Of a stretch of 28,474 bases of DNA, positions 1 to 6,724 are shown one piece after another; the first letter of the stretch is position 1, and the number at the start of each line of letters is the position of its first letter. The notes under the pieces were generated by a model that saw nothing but the letters and a program-made list of their open reading frames with translations, was not told the origin of the DNA and made no database searches. Both the position numbers and the translations under genes were made by a program. Source of the DNA: a virus; IMG/VR virus record IMGVR_UViG_3300017743_000083, positions 1-28,474 of that record. One strand, written 5' to 3'.

Positions 1-40
1 ACTGAACATTTTATAAACCACAACGAAAGGGAGGACGACA

Positions 41-373
41 ATGAGTAATTATAAAATAGAAATCATTGAACGTAAGTATGCAACCGCTTCGGAAGCACAA
101 CAAGAAATCATGAGTAGAGATATGAATGATAAAGTTTTAAATGATAAGGCGTTTGCATTTAATATTCACGCTAACGAGGACGCTAACATTGAGGATTATG
201 TATTCTATTCAGCTAAGATTTCTAATGGAGATCAAGTTTGGTATACCGATGAAAGCTATCTGCAACGAGCATGTTTAATGGAAAACATTGAATATCAATT
301 ACAAAGAATTGAACGTGGTCAAGAGCCAACATTTTTTGAGCAAGTTGAAGTTAGATTAAAGGCGGTACAATGA
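41..373 (+). CDS. Hypothetical early phage protein (110 aa)
   Basis: I do not recognise this protein. It is a 110-residue soluble, acidic and probably mixed alpha/beta protein with no membrane segment, signal peptide or cysteine cluster. A strong ribosome binding site (GGGAGGA, about 30-36) sits just before the ATG and supports this start. It is the first of a run of small + strand genes that overlap end to end, so they are probably one transcript and translationally coupled. Its stop overlaps the next start in an ATGA. No promoter is visible in the 40 bases before it, so transcription probably begins left of the window. Small coupled genes like these in phages often encode host-takeover or regulatory functions, but nothing in this sequence shows which. 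Confidence 0.8.
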   Translation: MSNYKIEIIERKYATASEAQQEIMSRDMNDKVLNDKAFAFNIHANEDANIEDYVFYSAKISNGDQVWYTDESYLQRACLMENIEYQLQRIERGQEPTFFEQVEVRLKAVQ

Positions 374-561
374 CACCACAAAAAACCAAAACCGAAATCG
401 ATATGATCTGTAAAAGAAAATACCGCCATACCAATTGGGCAATCAAAGGCACATGTACTTTTGAAGAATTACAAGTAAACGAGATTGCTCACGTTGATAA
501 TGAAGAGGGTATCATTTACTTCAAAAACAAAGAATTCAATGTTTCGAGGTCAATATTATGA
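370..561 (+). CDS. Hypothetical small protein (63 aa)
   Basis: This 63-residue protein is unrecognised. It has a basic first half with a lone cysteine (ICKRKYRHTNW) and a more acidic second half with a predicted strand-like stretch (GIIYFKNKEFNV). The start codon overlaps the stop of the previous gene (ATGA), and its own stop overlaps the start of the next small frame in another ATGA. That double coupling is the main evidence that it is translated. No domain, membrane segment or metal-binding pattern is visible. Confidence 0.65.
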   Translation: MTPQKTKTEIDMICKRKYRHTNWAIKGTCTFEELQVNEIAHVDNEEGIIYFKNKEFNVSRSIL

Positions 562-707
562 AATTTTTCTCACACAGATCATCGAGGATAAGCAATTTTG
601 GTTGGGGCTTAGTGTTAGTACCCCTCCCAAATCGCAGAATTGGCTCGAATGCAGCTTTTGCTAAAAAGAAATTAAAAGTAACTAAACTGAAAGGAAAAAA
701 GAAATGA
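558..707 (+). CDS. Very small basic protein (49 aa)
   Basis: This frame of 49 codons starts at the ATG at 558, which overlaps the previous stop as ATGA, and ends at 707, overlapping the ATG at 704 as another ATGA. It fills an otherwise unexplained 142-base gap in a tightly packed operon, and both junctions are typical of coupled translation. The product has a serine/arginine-rich start, a short hydrophobic middle (GWGLVLVPLP) and a lysine-rich tail (KKLKVTKLKGKKK). That makes it strongly basic, possibly a nucleic-acid-binding or membrane-active peptide (inference). The middle of the gene is more GC-rich than its neighbours and could fold into an imperfect hairpin (about 592-635), so part of its conservation could be for RNA structure instead. 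Confidence 0.5.
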   Translation: MKFFSHRSSRISNFGWGLVLVPLPNRRIGSNAAFAKKKLKVTKLKGKKK

Positions 708-898
708 ATGAAAATGAAATAGAAAAATATGTAGTTTACAATCTAAAAACTAAACAAGAAGATTACAAATTTTTTAAAATACATAATGCGGAAGATAGAG
801 CATTTTATTTAAATAGTGCTGTAATTTTAGAAGATGAAATTATACCTAAAACTACAAATTGGGTAGTAAAAGAAATTTTTAATAAGGAGAATAAATAA
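704..898 (+). CDS. Hypothetical small protein (64 aa), MNENEI start
   Basis: This 64-residue unknown protein is rich in Lys, Glu and Asn, with alternating short strands and no membrane segment. An AAGGA motif (about 690-695) precedes the ATG at 704 and supports the start. It overlaps the 49-residue gene upstream by 4 bases and the next gene by 1 base (TAATG). Its first six residues, MNENEI, are identical to those of the following gene. The DNA repeat covers the start codon and the next 14 bases, but the proteins diverge afterwards. Confidence 0.7.
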   Translation: MNENEIEKYVVYNLKTKQEDYKFFKIHNAEDRAFYLNSAVILEDEIIPKTTNWVVKEIFNKENK

Positions 899-1101
899 TG
901 AATGAAAATGAAATTGATAAATTAAGAGATGAACACACCTATACTAATATCAGTACTTACTCGATAACTTTTTGTCGCATGGATAGTGACGGCAATATGT
1001 TAAAAGATGATAACGGCAAGGTTATAGAATATCGAGCCGATGATCTAGTATGTGATGATTTATCTGAGGATTTAGAACTAGATGATTTGGAGGAAGTATA
1101 A
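898..1101 (+). CDS. Hypothetical small acidic protein (67 aa), MNENEI start
   Basis: This 67-residue protein of unknown function has an acidic tail (Asp/Glu/Leu-rich, last 17 residues). The middle (CRMDSDGNMLKDDNGKVIEY) looks like a beta hairpin. An AAGGAGA ribosome binding site at about 884-890 supports the ATG at 898, which overlaps the previous stop as TAATG. Its own stop overlaps the next start in the same way. The strongly acidic C-terminus is typical of small phage inhibitors or DNA mimics, but that is speculation without structural evidence. Confidence 0.7.
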   Translation: MNENEIDKLRDEHTYTNISTYSITFCRMDSDGNMLKDDNGKVIEYRADDLVCDDLSEDLELDDLEEV

Positions 1102-1352
1102 TGAAAGTAAAAGAACTTATAAAAGAATTACAAGAAGTACCTAATCAAAATGCAAGAGTAGAACTATACATTCCTGATGAAATAGAGAATGACGGTGGTA
1201 GTGATATTGTACGAAAAGATTTTGCAGTACATTCGTCACACGCTATGAATGAAGATGAAGATAATGCAGAGTATGTTGAATTATATGCTTTGATTGATTT
1301 ACATGGTCATAAACACCCTTGTTTAGAAAGTGAGAACACATGGAAGAAGTAA
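1101..1352 (+). CDS. Small phage protein of the 'KELIKELQEVPNQNARVELY' type (83 aa)
   Basis: The N-terminal pattern, an amphipathic KELIKEL helix followed by a 'P-x-x-x-x-V-x-(L/Y)' strand, recurs in many small uncharacterised phage proteins; I recognise the layout but know of no function. The rest is acidic with a His-rich end (LHGHKHPC), which could bind a metal but lacks a clear motif. A GGAGGA ribosome binding site (about 1089-1094) and the TAATG overlap with the previous stop support the start. It is the last clear gene of the + strand operon; transcription from here converges on the - strand gene that ends at 1390. Confidence 0.7.
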   Translation: MKVKELIKELQEVPNQNARVELYIPDEIENDGGSDIVRKDFAVHSSHAMNEDEDNAEYVELYALIDLHGHKHPCLESENTWKK

Positions 1353-1389
1353 TTATCCAATCTATCTTAATGATACTAATTTTTTTACT

Positions 1390-1893
1390 TTAGATACCTA
1401 AAGCCGTACAAAGCGAATTCATACCTATTTTAAGGTTGTTTAGCTGTTTGGGATGGTGATGAGGACTATTGATTAGTGCAAGTGGCATAATGTCGTAAAT
1501 ACAGATTTTATCGACCGCCACTTGGATAACGAGACCACAATCAAGTAAAGCATTCTTAGCGTGATCGTATCTATTGCGAACTCGGATCTCAGTTTCCTCA
1601 TCAATTAAGCCAAGACCTCTTGTGCTGCCGATTAAGTCAGCCGTGCTTGGGTTAACTGAACCAAAGATTTTGCGTCTGAGATTGCAGTATTGTTGACCAG
1701 CTTTCAACTGATACTCATTGATCAGACCACGAGCAAAAAGTACCCCAATTGCAGATTCCGCTAAGCTAGGATCACCAGGGCCAACTAACAATGCTCTCTT
1801 CATTTGCAATTCTGGTGTACCTACATCTCTAGCTGCAATAGGTTTCTTTTTGAGTTTCTTGTTTTTCTTTTTTCTCATAATTGCCTTTCCCAT
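1390..1893 (-). CDS. Basic hypothetical protein, possible regulator (162-167 aa)
   Basis: The protein opens with a strongly basic tail (RKKKNKKLKKK), followed by a TPELQMKRAL stretch, an 'IGVLFARGLINEYQLKAGQQYC' helical region and a C-terminal 'GMNSLCTALG'. This layout (TPE...; L..G.I...Q..AG; final G...L....G) resembles small alphaproteobacterial and phage proteins of the DUF6456 kind. I make that comparison from memory and with low certainty. The first ATG (1893) has no ribosome binding site, whereas the second ATG at 1878 is preceded by GGGAAAGG, so the true protein is probably 162 residues. It sits directly downstream of the repeat region 1940-2130. It could therefore be the protein that binds those repeats, or be controlled through them (inference). 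Confidence 0.7.
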   Translation of the reverse strand: MGKAIMRKKKNKKLKKKPIAARDVGTPELQMKRALLVGPGDPSLAESAIGVLFARGLINEYQLKAGQQYCNLRRKIFGSVNPSTADLIGSTRGLGLIDEETEIRVRNRYDHAKNALLDCGLVIQVAVDKICIYDIMPLALINSPHHHPKQLNNLKIGMNSLCTALGI

Positions 1894-1899
1894 GTTATC

Positions 1900-1934
1900 A
1901 GAGAGGCGCTAAAATTTTTATTTTAGCACTCTCT
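1900..1934. other. Long imperfect hairpin upstream of the 1390-1893 gene
   Basis: AGAGAG (1900-1905) pairs with CTCTCT (1929-1934), and GCTAAAAT (1908-1915) pairs with ATTTTAGC (1920-1927) around a TTTT loop. The two arms are separated only by a 2:1 internal loop, giving 14 base pairs in total. No U-tract follows on either strand, so it is not a standard intrinsic terminator. It lies between the repeat cluster and the start of the - strand gene and could be a leader hairpin or part of an origin. Confidence 0.6.
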
Positions 1935-1936
1935 TA

Positions 1937-1965
1937 TTTATAAGAGGAACATCTTACCATCTTAA
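1937..1965 (-). promoter_or_regulatory. Weak promoter candidate for the 1390-1893 gene
   Basis: On the - strand there is a -10-like TATAAA (complement of 1937-1942) 17 bases downstream of a weak -35-like TTAAGA (complement of 1960-1965). The -35 lies inside one of the CATCTTAA repeats, so a protein bound to the repeats would block or recruit polymerase here. The -35 is poor and the predicted start would fall within the hairpin at 1900-1934, so this is only a candidate. Confidence 0.25.
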
Positions 1966-2127
1966 ATTCGTTATATATTTCAACGACTTAAAGATGTTCA
2001 CGCCTAAACTTTCAATGATCATCTTAACGCTCCGAATTCCTTAGTAAATTCAACGAGTTAAGACCATTTAAGATGTTCATGACCATCTTAAATTTGCCAA
2101 CTTTTAAGATGTTCAGATCATCTTGAA
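1947..2127. repeat. Cluster of eight inverted AAGATG/CATCTT sites; candidate origin or operators
   Basis: The non-coding gap 1894-2144 holds eight copies of one hexamer. CATCTT occurs at 1950-1955, 1958-1963, 2020-2025, 2084-2089 and 2119-2124. AAGATG occurs at 1991-1996, 2070-2075 and 2106-2111. The 10-mer AAGATGTTCA occurs exactly three times (1991, 2070, 2106). Two pairs form near-palindromes: TTTAAGATG (2067-2075) with CATCTTAAA (2084-2092), and 2103-2111 with 2119-2127. In addition, 1965-1991 and 2035-2061 form a direct repeat, 21 of 27 bases identical and both containing TTCAACGA. An AT-rich stretch lies at about 1971-1980. Repeats like these next to a primase-helicase gene suggest iterons of a replication origin, or a set of operators; the sequence alone does not decide between them. 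Confidence 0.75.
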
Positions 2128-2144
2128 CCCCAAATCCTGAATGG

Positions 2145-4376
2145 CTATTCAAAATCATATTCACTCACCATCCATTTTACATTGCCTTTCGCGTCCAGCT
2201 CTTCTGCTCCAACTGGCTGCACTTCACCCGTGCCACCATTAACAAAATGGGTTGGTCGAATGGTCATATTGGTCTTGATACCTTTGGTATCATTGTCCCA
2301 AACAGGCATATCTTTGATACATAAAAACTTACCGCCTTTGATAATTTTCTCACCAACTTGCTCCCCGTCAAATAACATAATCCACCCTTGGGTCAGTAAT
2401 GTTGACAGATTTCGCTTGATAGTAGAGGCTCCACCCAGACGATATTTGTCTGAAAATTTCAACGCAAATTGATTTTTATTGTAGTATTTACCCTTACTTG
2501 CCTCTCGAAATAGCAGCCCTAGGCACTTATTGACTTGATTAAATCGATCCATACTCATGTCATCCGTGATATTTACGCCAGAATCTCGATCAAATGCGTC
2601 CCCACGATCACACATATGTCCCTCATGATAGAAAACTGTCATTGGTTTTGGCTCCATAACTGCTCGTGTTTGAAAAAATAGTCTACGATCTTGCGTATCT
2701 TCGCTTGTTTTGGTGATGAATAGCCCCACATCATAAGCCCCTTGGATTGCTGAAGCCCCTCGAATAGCTAGGAATGGGTTTTCCATCATCTGATTTCTGT
2801 TAACTTTGTTCGAGTGATGAATAAGTATGATAGCAGCTTTGGGATTAATCTGATCTCGTAAGACCCAAATGCGATCTCGAATAAACTTCATCAACTCCAC
2901 GTTAGAGTTTTCATCATCGCCCGCGAATATATTAGATAGTGGATCAAAGATAATAACTTGCGGTAAATCATTGCCACAACTTCGATCGACCCAATCTTTA
3001 ACATCCTTAGAGCCTTCATCATCCAATACTTTAGTAAATCGATAAGTGAATTTAACATTGCGTTTTAATAATGCTTTCTCGGCCGGGTTTACTTTCACGG
3101 CTCTTAATCTTGCCGAGAGCTGGGCTTTTGACATCTCTGCTTGAACGACTACGACTTGCTGCGGTATTGGTACATCAAAACGATTGAGTAATTTATTTCC
3201 AGTGCCAATACAATATGCCATTTCTTGCATGAGTAATGATTTTTGCGACTTCGGTGGCCCAGCGATAACCATAAACTCACCCTCACGCAACAATCCTTCA
3301 ATGATTTCTGGTGGTAGTGGGGTATCGTCATCCACAATATCCGCCCAATCATCACCTTCAAGTGCCACTTGCTCTTTTTTTATTTTTGGCGCCCCATGTT
3401 TGTCGTAATGAATTTGAAAAATACGATCAAAATCTTTTTTAACTCGATCTAATTCCCATGGTGGATTAACTTTAGTTTGATTATAACCAACAACATCGTT
3501 CCAAGCCTCTTGCAATGTCCAATGACCTTCAAAGTGTCTTGTTAAACTCCACCCAATCGCTCGACCCATAGCTTCAAATCTAGTTTCACCTGCGTCTGCT
3601 CCTTCGTACACTTGCTCTTTGTACATGTCTTCCATTGGTACTTTGTTGTCACCTAAAGTTTTTTCGTTAACTTGTATCCCTGGCATGATTGCCATGTTAT
3701 TAACGCTGTCGATTAATTCTTCCAGCTCATATTCAATCGCTGAGTGATTAGCTATGCGTACTTGATTAGCAACATTATTTTTTTGATGTATGCTTCCAGG
3801 GAGGCGAATAGGTTGGTGGGCCGATCCAAAACTAGGATCCGCTGCAATCTTTTGAGCTGCTAATTTTTGAGCCGAGGTGATACGAGTGATGTCAGTTCCC
3901 ATGGCAGGTTCTGTTAGCTTCCAATACAAATGTCGCTTGTAAACATTTTCAGCAGTCTTACCGCCAGAATATATTTCTAAACTTGGTTGACCGAGTTGGG
4001 CAATGATATAATTTTTTGACGCTTCAATATCACCGCTATCGATATCAACCACAAAACATGGGTAGTTAATAATGTCACTAGCTTTTGCTTGATCTCTTGC
4101 AGCTACCGTTCCAGGGATAACATACACCCCCATTTTAAAATTACGTCCACGCTCAACTAAGGGTTTGAGGTGTTGGTGCATGTCATCTAAATTACTAGTT
4201 GGGATCCAATGTAATTGTTGATAGTGGCTTGTGCCGTCTACGCCCTTCTCCATAAACATACGAATAGGAATAAAGCCGTCACAATAACCATACAAAGTTT
4301 GTAGATACAACTTGATAGCGTCCGTATCTATGCGTGTTGGTTGACTGTAATCCGTGCGAAAATTATTCATTACCAT
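2145..4376 (-). CDS. Fused primase-helicase, RepB-primase plus RepA-like ATPase (743 aa)
   Basis: The N-terminal part resembles archaeo-eukaryotic-type primases of the RepB_primase group: a hydrophobic strand ending in the acidic metal motif VVDIDSGD (D111, D113, D116), then YSGGKT with HLYWKL, and RLPGSIHQK (191-199). Residues about 260-325 look like a small primase C-terminal linker domain (ETRFEAMGRAIG...PPWELDRV). Residues about 355-560 are a RecA-fold hexameric helicase of the RepA/AAA_25 type: Walker A GPPKSQKS (373-380), Walker B VIIFD (474-478), HH at 520-521 and an IRGASAIQGA loop. The C-terminus resembles a winged helix. The expected role is unwinding and priming at the phage origin in the host cytoplasm. 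It is the last gene of the leftward replication operon and borders the repeat cluster. The first ATG (4376) and the third codon ATG (4370) are both possible starts. Confidence 0.88.
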   Translation of the reverse strand: MVMNNFRTDYSQPTRIDTDAIKLYLQTLYGYCDGFIPIRMFMEKGVDGTSHYQQLHWIPTSNLDDMHQHLKPLVERGRNFKMGVYVIPGTVAARDQAKASDIINYPCFVVDIDSGDIEASKNYIIAQLGQPSLEIYSGGKTAENVYKRHLYWKLTEPAMGTDITRITSAQKLAAQKIAADPSFGSAHQPIRLPGSIHQKNNVANQVRIANHSAIEYELEELIDSVNNMAIMPGIQVNEKTLGDNKVPMEDMYKEQVYEGADAGETRFEAMGRAIGWSLTRHFEGHWTLQEAWNDVVGYNQTKVNPPWELDRVKKDFDRIFQIHYDKHGAPKIKKEQVALEGDDWADIVDDDTPLPPEIIEGLLREGEFMVIAGPPKSQKSLLMQEMAYCIGTGNKLLNRFDVPIPQQVVVVQAEMSKAQLSARLRAVKVNPAEKALLKRNVKFTYRFTKVLDDEGSKDVKDWVDRSCGNDLPQVIIFDPLSNIFAGDDENSNVELMKFIRDRIWVLRDQINPKAAIILIHHSNKVNRNQMMENPFLAIRGASAIQGAYDVGLFITKTSEDTQDRRLFFQTRAVMEPKPMTVFYHEGHMCDRGDAFDRDSGVNITDDMSMDRFNQVNKCLGLLFREASKGKYYNKNQFALKFSDKYRLGGASTIKRNLSTLLTQGWIMLFDGEQVGEKIIKGGKFLCIKDMPVWDNDTKGIKTNMTIRPTHFVNGGTGEVQPVGAEELDAKGNVKWMVSEYDFE

Positions 4377-4411
4377 CCGTATTCATCTTCGGGGTTCAAG
4401 GGCATTAAATT

Positions 4412-4714
4412 TTAGTTTCCTTTTTCTGTTTCTCTTGGGATTGGCATAGTTGCAAGGGTTATGTTCCCGGCAATAAATTCGTTAAAAGCTGCGTCTTTGT
4501 TGCCTTCAAAAATTTTCTCATGTTTATCAAAAATATCTAAAATTTGTTTTACTATTCCTGAATGAAAGTTACCCAAGATCTGTAATTCATCACGCAATAG
4601 TTCAGCGTCATTAGTACACTTCTCGACATGTTTATCGATCAACGGCTGTACATGTTTATTCATAGCTGCGAATACTTTCTCTAAAGTTTTTTCAGCTGCA
4701 TCCATTTTTCTCAT
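4412..4714 (-). CDS. Hypothetical helical protein (100 aa)
   Basis: I do not recognise this 100-residue, almost entirely alpha-helical protein. Heptad-like Leu/Ile spacing in residues about 20-70 suggests a short coiled coil or helical bundle. There is no membrane segment. GGAGGA lies 8 bases before the ATG, and the start overlaps the stop of the upstream gene as ATGA, so the start is well supported. It lies between the Cas4-like nuclease region and the primase-helicase, so a replication accessory role is reasonable by position only. Confidence 0.7.
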   Translation of the reverse strand: MRKMDAAEKTLEKVFAAMNKHVQPLIDKHVEKCTNDAELLRDELQILGNFHSGIVKQILDIFDKHEKIFEGNKDAAFNEFIAGNITLATMPIPRETEKGN

Positions 4715-5061
4715 AGTGGTTCCTCCAAATAATAATCAGTTAATAAATGATCAGCGACATGACCAACAATAGTCATAGCGGTGCCGTCAGTTCTTCTTAG
4801 TTCTCTATCTGCAATCTCTCTTAACCCTGCGGTTGGATCTTGAAATTTTTGTATCATCTCAGTTAAATAAGATGAAAAGACTGCAACATAGGAACCTTTG
4901 TTATTGATATCTTCCTGGTATTTATGAAAGATTTTAACCGACATTAATCTGCCATCAGGCATAGGTCGGTATTGTGCATTAATATAATATTTACCTGTCT
5001 CATGTAGGCATTTGACAGTTACACCATGTCTACGCCAAGGTTCTTGAAGTGTTGTTTGCAT
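4711..5061 (-). CDS. Hypothetical protein of the replication operon (116 aa)
   Basis: This 116-residue protein is unrecognised. It has a predicted antiparallel beta start (GVTVKCLHETGKYYINAQYRP) and helices afterwards (SSYLTEMIQKF, LREIADRELRR). It is soluble, with a single cysteine. Its stop overlaps the next start (ATGA). The ribosome binding site is weak (AAAGAAAG). Position between a recombination nuclease and a helical protein suggests a DNA-metabolism accessory, without direct evidence. Confidence 0.65.
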   Translation of the reverse strand: MQTTLQEPWRRHGVTVKCLHETGKYYINAQYRPMPDGRLMSVKIFHKYQEDINNKGSYVAVFSSYLTEMIQKFQDPTAGLREIADRELRRTDGTAMTIVGHVADHLLTDYYLEEPL

Positions 5062-5081
5062 TAGTTTTCTTTCTTTAGTTG

Positions 5082-5876
5082 TTAAATTGCTCGTTCACCC
5101 CAACAAGTTTTACGATAGTCACACCACTTACATTGAAAATATGATGGATCATTAAAACTTCTGGGTAATAGTTCGCCACGTTCGGTAGCGGTAATAATTT
5201 CAAAGGCTCGATCAGAATATTGTTGGGCAACTTCAGCGTCATAACCCACAAACTCATGCCAAACTTCAGCCGTATCTTTATTGACTGAAGTAAACCAACA
5301 TAGATTGTCAGTTAATTTCATGAATGCCATGTAGAGCTGGACTTGTACATAGTAACCATAGTGACTTTGCTTCACGCCTTTTTTCTTATACTCATTGAAC
5401 TTAGAATTTTTCATTGACTTGGCTTCCCATAAACATGGAAACCCTCTGACATATTCTTCTATGGTGTCTCGGTCTTGTACCCAATCTTCAATGCCTTTAA
5501 TAATGCCATCACAGTGGCCAGATACTTTACCTTCCTTGCCAACATTAAGAGTGAACTCCCATTGCTTACCCGTTTTTGGATTAACATCTTGTAAAATAAT
5601 GCCACCAGTACGCATCCAATCCACCATAAGTTCCTCTGACTTGTGACCAAAATCAAAAATTCTTAAAGTCTTACCTTGAAAATCAAAATCTTTCTCTTGA
5701 CCCATGTAGCCGTATTGCACTTCACGTTGACAGTCACGACCGATAGCTGATGGCCCAAGGTATTTTCGTCTAGCTTGTTTTTTATTCTTAGCTTCGATAC
5801 CTGTGTCTAGGGCTAATGCAACTTTCTTATTAAAAAGTTCACCAGGGGTTGGACTGAAATTAGTGTTAAAGTTCAC
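5082..5876 (-). CDS. Cas4/RecB-like PD-(D/E)XK nuclease with Fe-S cysteines (264 aa)
   Basis: The nuclease motifs appear in order: GPSAIGRDC with C49, GHKSEELM (H78, E81), GHCDGII (D123), LWEAKSM (E151 and K153) and the helix YYVQVQLYM (Q178, Q180, Y182). C249, C252 and C258 near the C-terminus together with C49 match the four-cysteine iron-sulphur arrangement of Cas4 and AddB-type nucleases. The expected activity is metal-dependent degradation of a DNA strand to expose single-stranded DNA for recombination. It starts with GTG, preceded by AAGGA, and the start overlaps the upstream stop as GTGA. With the Sak4-like ATPase in the same operon it forms a plausible exonuclease-annealase pair. No CRISPR array or other cas gene is present, so it is a phage recombination nuclease rather than an adaptation protein. 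Confidence 0.85.
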   Translation of the reverse strand: MNFNTNFSPTPGELFNKKVALALDTGIEAKNKKQARRKYLGPSAIGRDCQREVQYGYMGQEKDFDFQGKTLRIFDFGHKSEELMVDWMRTGGIILQDVNPKTGKQWEFTLNVGKEGKVSGHCDGIIKGIEDWVQDRDTIEEYVRGFPCLWEAKSMKNSKFNEYKKKGVKQSHYGYYVQVQLYMAFMKLTDNLCWFTSVNKDTAEVWHEFVGYDAEVAQQYSDRAFEIITATERGELLPRSFNDPSYFQCKWCDYRKTCWGERAI

Positions 5877-6055
5877 TTATAAAATCCTTGAAACCAACGA
5901 CTAATTTTGCGTAATACGATTGATTGATTTTCAATGTAATATTGCATACGTCTATAAGTGGTGTAACGTGCCTTAGTTTCCTCGACAATCTGTCGTCTCA
6001 ACAATGCATTCTCTTGTTTTAATGTGTTGTATTCTTCTAAAGTTATTTCGATCAT
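5873..6055 (-). CDS. Small coiled-coil protein (60 aa)
   Basis: The 60-residue product starts MIEITLEEYNTLKQENALLRR and has a clear leucine-zipper-like coiled coil over roughly residues 5-40, then an aromatic and basic end (RWFQGFYK). An upstream in-frame ATG at 6073 would add six residues, but the GGAAGGA ribosome binding site lies between the two ATGs at proper distance from 6055, so I chose the shorter form. The stop overlaps the GTG start of the nuclease gene by 4 bases. Short coiled-coil proteins of this kind are common in phages and usually uncharacterised. Confidence 0.6.
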   Translation of the reverse strand: MIEITLEEYNTLKQENALLRRQIVEETKARYTTYRRMQYYIENQSIVLRKISRWFQGFYK

Positions 6056-6075
6056 TTTGTTTCCTTCCGTCATGG

Positions 6076-6303
6076 TTAATTAATTCCTTGTAATAATTTC
6101 ACTATCTCGTTGAGATAAAATTGTGCTTTCTGATAATCCTCAATGGGTTTGCCTTTGTGAGGCGCTCTCCAAGTGTATTTTTGTACTTGCCCACGGCAAT
6201 AGGCTAGGTAGCCTTCAATACCCAACATAGATTTGATTGAATCCTTGCATTCTATTTCGCCTTGCTTGTAATGCGGTGGGTGGTTTACCATATCATCGGT
6301 CAT
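6076..6303 (-). CDS. DUF3310 family protein (75 aa)
   Basis: The N-terminal MVNHPPHYKQGEIECKDSI and the later motif 'QKYTWRAPHKGKPIEDYQKAQFYL' (KY..R..KG...D..KA..YL) are the signature of DUF3310. The domain occurs alone in many phages and within T7 gp1.7. T7 gp1.7 has been described as a nucleotide kinase, hence the frequent annotation, but a 75-residue DUF3310-only protein has no obvious nucleotide-binding site and that activity should not be assumed here. It overlaps the upstream gene by 11 bases and lies in the replication operon, consistent with a nucleotide or DNA metabolism role. Confidence 0.85.
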   Translation of the reverse strand: MTDDMVNHPPHYKQGEIECKDSIKSMLGIEGYLAYCRGQVQKYTWRAPHKGKPIEDYQKAQFYLNEIVKLLQGIN

Positions 6304-6724
6304 AATAATCTCTCTTTACTTGTAATAATGTTTGTAATGCTTCTTCGCTGTGAATTGGTTTGTTGGCTTTATGTTTTTCAAAAGGACATTTAACCAAACC
6401 ACAAGGGAATGATACTTTGCGTGGCATAGCTTCGGTCCCATAACAATTGATTGAACATAGACCGCATTCACCCACGACTTGTTTGTCTTTAACCATTTTT
6501 TTAACCAATGAGTCTGACCGATAAAGTTTATCATCTAATGCAGCTTCCAATATAGGTGCCAACGCTTGGTCTTTGTTGCGTTTGACAATGGTATGAATAA
6601 TCATTTGAAATGTAATTAGAGTTTCTTTGAACCTTGCGTCTAATAGGTTCAGCTTCTCTTCGAGTACCTTGCGTTTTACTTTCCATGGTACATGTACACC
6701 CCTTGCTCTTTTTTTCTCGGTCAT
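6293..6724 (-). CDS. Cysteine-rich hypothetical protein (143 aa)
   Basis: The first 80 residues are basic and helical. A cysteine cluster then follows with C87, C90, C94, C108 and C113 in the arrangement C-x2-C-x3-C-x13-C-x4-C, which suggests a zinc or iron-sulphur site. I do not recognise the family. The start overlaps the stop of the helicase gene by 4 bases (ATGA), and the end overlaps the DUF3310 gene. Coupling to the SF2 helicase hints at a partner or DNA-binding function (inference). Confidence 0.65.
   Translation of the reverse strand: MTEKKRARGVHVPWKVKRKVLEEKLNLLDARFKETLITFQMIIHTIVKRNKDQALAPILEAALDDKLYRSDSLVKKMVKDKQVVGECGLCSINCYGTEAMPRKVSFPCGLVKCPFEKHKANKPIHSEEALQTLLQVKRDYYDR

Noticed and set aside
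1718-1912. + strand frame with hydrophobic end opposite the 1390-1893 gene
   Set aside because: The hydrophobic stretch is the antisense of the lysine-rich start of the real gene (AAA/AAG read as TTT/CTT), and no ribosome binding site precedes it.
1947-2127. CRISPR array
   Set aside because: The units are only about 10 bases, alternate in orientation and have irregular spacing from 2 to 60 bases; there are no unique spacers of constant length.
5082-5876. CRISPR-associated Cas4 adaptation protein
   Set aside because: The motif set is Cas4-like, but there is no array, cas1 or cas2; the neighbours are phage replication and recombination genes.
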